Assembly: GCF_001420715.1 (NCBI RefSeq)
Contig: NZ_LJJC01000015.1
Span: 641,836-696,835, forward strand
Source of the DNA: Heyndrickxia shackletonii
GTDB taxonomy: Bacteria > Bacillota > Bacilli > Bacillales > Bacillaceae_C
Direction: 5' to 3'
DNA: 55,000 nucleotides
Below, piece by piece: positions 52,194-55,000 of the stretch. The notes beneath the pieces were generated by a model. It was not told where the DNA came from. It searched no databases and saw nothing but the letters and a program-made list of their open reading frames with translations. The position numbers were made by a program, and so were the translations under genes. Positions within the stretch are counted from its first letter, which is position 1. The number at the start of each line of letters is the position of its first letter.

Positions 52194-52265
52194 TTTATAT
52201 TTGGTACAACAATTCAGCTTGGCCCCTTTTTAAGAGAAAAAATTTCCACAAATTTAAAGAATTGT

Positions 52266-52294
52266 TTGACATCCCATTTTACCCTTGTTATAAT
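52266..52294 (+). promoter_or_regulatory. Consensus promoter of the T-box/ileS unit
   Basis: TTGACA (52266-52271) and TATAAT (52289-52294) are perfect and separated by 17 bases. Confidence 0.9.
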
Positions 52295-52300
52295 TCACAA

Positions 52301-52570
52301 CAATAAAAGCACACAAATTCGTTGACGAGAAAAAGTAGCGTTTCGTCTTGATCCACAGAGAGCTGACATTTCGGTGCAAGTCAGTGTTCGAGTGTTACGT
52401 GAAAATCCTCTCTGAGAAGTTAGGCTGAAATAGATAGTAAGTCTAACCGGGCGTCTACCGTTACAAGGAACACGTATGATTGTACGTTGCTAAGTGCTAT
52501 TGAGCGGATCAATAGAATTAGGGTGGTATCGCGGTTAACCCCGTCCCTTACATTTGGGACGGGGTTATTT
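52301..52570 (+). ncRNA. T-box riboswitch of ileS (specifier ATC)
   Basis: Stem I is followed by the specifier loop GAA-A-ATC-C, with the isoleucine triplet ATC at 52405-52407. The T-box AGGGTGGTATCGCGG is near 52522-52536 and the terminator CCCCGTCCC/GGGACGGGG follows, ending in TTATTT. Uncharged tRNA(Ile) should prevent termination. The specifier fits the downstream gene. Confidence 0.95.
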
Positions 52571-52605
52571 GTGTGCTTTTAAAAAATGGAATAGGAGCGA
52601 TATCG

Positions 52606-55000
52606 ATGAACTCTAATAAAAAAGTTGTCCAGCGAGAGAAAAAGATCCGACAATACTGGGCAGAAGCGAATACTTTTAAACAATCGATTCAATTAAGAGA
52701 AGGCAAAACGCCTTTTGTTTTTTACGAAGGACCACCAACTGCAAACGGTCTTCCTCATGTAGGGCACGCCTTTGGGCGAACCATTAAAGATGTTGTAGCC
52801 CGCTTTAAAACAATGAAGGGATTCCAAGTGGAAAGAAAAGCCGGTTGGGATACACATGGTCTTCCTGTTGAACTTGGTGTGGAAAAGCAGCTTGGCATCT
52901 CCGGAAAACAAGACATCGAACGCTATGGTGTGGAATCTTTCATCAATAAATGTAAGGAGAGCGTGTTTGCGTATGAAAAAATATGGCGCTCCTTCACAGA
53001 AGAATTAGGCTATTGGGTGGATATGGACAGTCCTTATCTAACACTTAGCAACGAATATATCGAAAGTGTCTGGCACATTTTAAGCAGGGTGCACAAGAAT
53101 GGACTATTATACAAAGGTCATCGTGTATCTCCATACTGCCCTAGCTGTCAAACCTCTTTAAGTACACACGAAGTAGCACAAGGCTATAAAAATGTGAAAG
53201 ATTTATCAGCGACGGTAAAATTTAAACGTCTTGATGCGGAAAATGAATACTTTTTAGGATGGACCACTACACCATGGACATTACCCGCAAATGTTGCCCT
53301 AGCAATGAATCCTTCCTTAACGTATGTTCGTGCCCAAAAGGAAGATGAAATTTACATTGTGGCAAAATCATTAGTAAACAAAGTGCTCGGAGATCGGGTA
53401 AACATTTTGAGCGAGCATAGTGGCAAGGAGTTCGCCGGTACACATTATGACCCACCATTTCATTATATAAAGGTTGAAAAAGGTCATTTTGTTGTATTAG
53501 CTGATTTTGTTACAGAAGAAAGCGGTACAGGAATTGTTCACATTGCACCGGCTTACGGGGAAGATGATTATAAACTAGTTCAACAAAACGGTCTCTCCTT
53601 TGTCAATGTTGTTGACCAACGAGGATGCTATACACCTGATGTTGTAGCGCTTGCCGGAAAGTTTGTGAAAGATTGTGACGTTGAGATTATTAAAATGCTT
53701 GCTGAACTAGGTACTCTTTTCCATAAAGAAAAGTATGAGCATAGCTATCCGCATTGCTGGAGATGCGACTCTCCTTTACTTTACTACGCAACAGACAGTT
53801 GGTTTATCAAGATGTCGGCATTAAAAGATAAAATGCTTACCAACAATGGTAAAGTTATTTGGTATCCAGATCATATTAAAGATGGTCGATTTGGTCGCTT
53901 CCTTGAAAATCTGTTGGATTGGAATATTAGTAGAAACCGATATTGGGGCACTCCATTAAATATATGGGTATGTACTCACTGTCATCACGAAGAAGCACCC
54001 GCCAGTATCAAGGAACTGCAAAATCTAGCGTCAAAGCCTATATCTGGTAATATCGAATTGCATAAACCATATATTGACGATGTACAATGCACTTGTCCAA
54101 AATGTAATAATACCATGCTGCGTACTCCAGAAGTGATTGATGTATGGTTCGATAGCGGCTCAATGCCTTTTGCGCAGCATCACTATCCTTTTGAAAATAA
54201 AAAAGCTTTTCAATCCCAATTTCCTGCGGATGTAGTTATCGAAGGAATTGACCAAACAAGAGGATTTTTCTACAGCCTCCTTGCTGTTTCCACATTATAC
54301 ACGGGGCAACCACCGTATAAAAATGTTTTGTCACTCGGGCATATCCTGGATGAACACGGTCAAAAAATGTCTAAAAGCAAAGGCAATGCTTTAGATCCGA
54401 TTGAACTTATGTATGAATATGGTGCAGATGCTCTTCGATGGTCCTTCCTTGTTGATAGTTCACCATGGAACCCAAAACGATATTCAAAAAAGATTGTGCA
54501 GGATGCAAAGTCAAAATTGGTCGATACCTTAGACAATACCTATAAATTTTATGATATGTATACAAAAATAGATCATTTTGTATATGACGAACAAAAAACA
54601 GGCAAGAGGTCCATTCTGGATAAATGGATACTTTCACGACTGAATAGTACGGTTAAAGTCGTTAATAAATATATGGAACAATATCAATTTACCCAAGCAA
54701 CACGAGAAATTGCCGCATTGGTCGATGAATTAAGCAATTGGTATATACGGCGATCAAGAAGTCGATTTTGGGCATCCGGATTTTCAGAGGATAAACGTGC
54801 AGCATATTCCACCCTATTCGAAGCACTTACGACGATTAGCCGATTATTAGCTCCATTTGTCCCTTATATTGCAGAGGATATCCATTTGAAGCTGCACCAA
54901 GAAAGTGTTCATTTGCAAAACTATCCAACAGCGAATACTTCCGTGATTCAATCTGATTTAGAAACAGACATGCAAACAGTTCTAAAAATAGTTGAACTAG
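52606..55000 (+). CDS. ileS: Isoleucyl-tRNA synthetase, type 2 (cut by window edge)
   Basis: About 798 codons of a class I synthetase are in the window; the C-terminal part runs past base 55000. The HIGH box is HVGH (51-54) in [17 protein letters not shown], the KMSKS box is exact (587-591), and the editing-domain motif [12 protein letters not shown] is present. The [18 protein letters not shown] segment and the sequence around it identify the eukaryote-like type 2 enzyme, known to tolerate mupirocin; the B. subtilis type 1 enzyme differs here. The ATG follows AATAGGAGCG. Whether the genome also has a type 1 IleRS cannot be seen. Confidence 0.92.
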   Translation, partial: MNSNKKVVQREKKIRQYWAEANTFKQSIQLREGKTPFVFYEGPPTANGLPHVGHAFGRTIKDVVARFKTMKGFQVERKAGWDTHGLPVELGVEKQLGISGKQDIERYGVESFINKCKESVFAYEKIWRSFTEELGYWVDMDSPYLTLSNEYIESVWHILSRVHKNGLLYKGHRVSPYCPSCQTSLSTHEVAQGYKNVKDLSATVKFKRLDAENEYFLGWTTTPWTLPANVALAMNPSLTYVRAQKEDEIYIVAKSLVNKVLGDRVNILSEHSGKEFAGTHYDPPFHYIKVEKGHFVVLADFVTEESGTGIVHIAPAYGEDDYKLVQQNGLSFVNVVDQRGCYTPDVVALAGKFVKDCDVEIIKMLAELGTLFHKEKYEHSYPHCWRCDSPLLYYATDSWFIKMSALKDKMLTNNGKVIWYPDHIKDGRFGRFLENLLDWNISRNRYWGTPLNIWVCTHCHHEEAPASIKELQNLASKPISGNIELHKPYIDDVQCTCPKCNNTMLRTPEVIDVWFDSGSMPFAQHHYPFENKKAFQSQFPADVVIEGIDQTRGFFYSLLAVSTLYTGQPPYKNVLSLGHILDEHGQKMSKSKGNALDPIELMYEYGADALRWSFLVDSSPWNPKRYSKKIVQDAKSKLVDTLDNTYKFYDMYTKIDHFVYDEQKTGKRSILDKWILSRLNSTVKVVNKYMEQYQFTQATREIAALVDELSNWYIRRSRSRFWASGFSEDKRAAYSTLFEALTTISRLLAPFVPYIAEDIHLKLHQESVHLQNYPTANTSVIQSDLETDMQTVLKIVEL

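Overview
The window looks like chromosome from an endospore-forming Bacillaceae bacterium (Bacillus or a close relative). GC content is low, Shine-Dalgarno sites are strong (AAGGAGG), TTG and GTG starts are common, and intrinsic terminators are plentiful. Gene content agrees: a Spo0M-family sporulation protein, a SASP-like small protein, the lutABC/lutR lactate module, a YhcY/YhcZ two-component pair, and aminoacyl-tRNA synthetase genes controlled by T-boxes. No rRNA, tRNA or CRISPR array was seen.

Layout. 1-230: 5' end of a group IIC intron running off the left edge, inserted just after a terminator. 0.4-5.9 kb: membrane protein, CPBP protease, a polar amino-acid ABC importer (binding protein, permease, ATPase), a lipoprotein, a SASP-like gene and a nucleotidyltransferase. 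6.1-7.2 kb: an XRE regulator fused to about nine 29-residue repeats. 7.4-11.2 kb: lutA-lutB-lutC with a LutR box, then lutR. 11.4-12.9 kb: dacC-type carboxypeptidase. 13.1-14.8 kb: an IS3-family element. 14.9-18.0 kb: small genes, a universal stress protein, a flavin reductase and a fused two-part VOC protein. 18.2-19.2 kb: a 52-bp tandem array and a dead maltose O-acetyltransferase gene. 19.3-26.2 kb: yhcZ/yhcY, a methyltransferase, Spo0M, a P-loop kinase and a coupled nucleotidyltransferase/acetyltransferase-like pair. 26.4-29.6 kb: a divergent UvrA-like double ATPase. 29.7-38.4 kb: several regulator modules (ArsR with a broken SRPBCC gene, ArsR with an MFS pump, PadR with a membrane protein), a second MFS pump, lipoproteins and a small kinase-like/zinc-ribbon protein. 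38.7-40.8 kb: glnS behind a T-box. 41-47.2 kb: methyltransferase, P-loop protein, a kinase-like/YbjQ/small-membrane cluster and a class A PBP. 47.6-52 kb: MFS, DinB and a ZosA-like metal ATPase. 52.3-55 kb: T-box and a type 2 ileS running off the right edge.

Themes. Much of the window is accessory: drug or metal export, nucleotidyltransferases, a UvrA-like ATPase, and a type 2 IleRS of the kind associated with mupirocin tolerance. Each regulator sits beside a recognisable palindrome. The two T-boxes carry specifier triplets that match their genes, CAA for glnS and ATC for ileS.

The most unusual signal is non-coding. Intergenic DNA repeatedly carries short tandem arrays with two fixed periods: 21 bp at three loci and 51-52 bp at four loci. 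These are close to two and five helical turns. The 21-bp loci differ in sequence. The three main 52-bp loci share core words that can form a hairpin in each unit.
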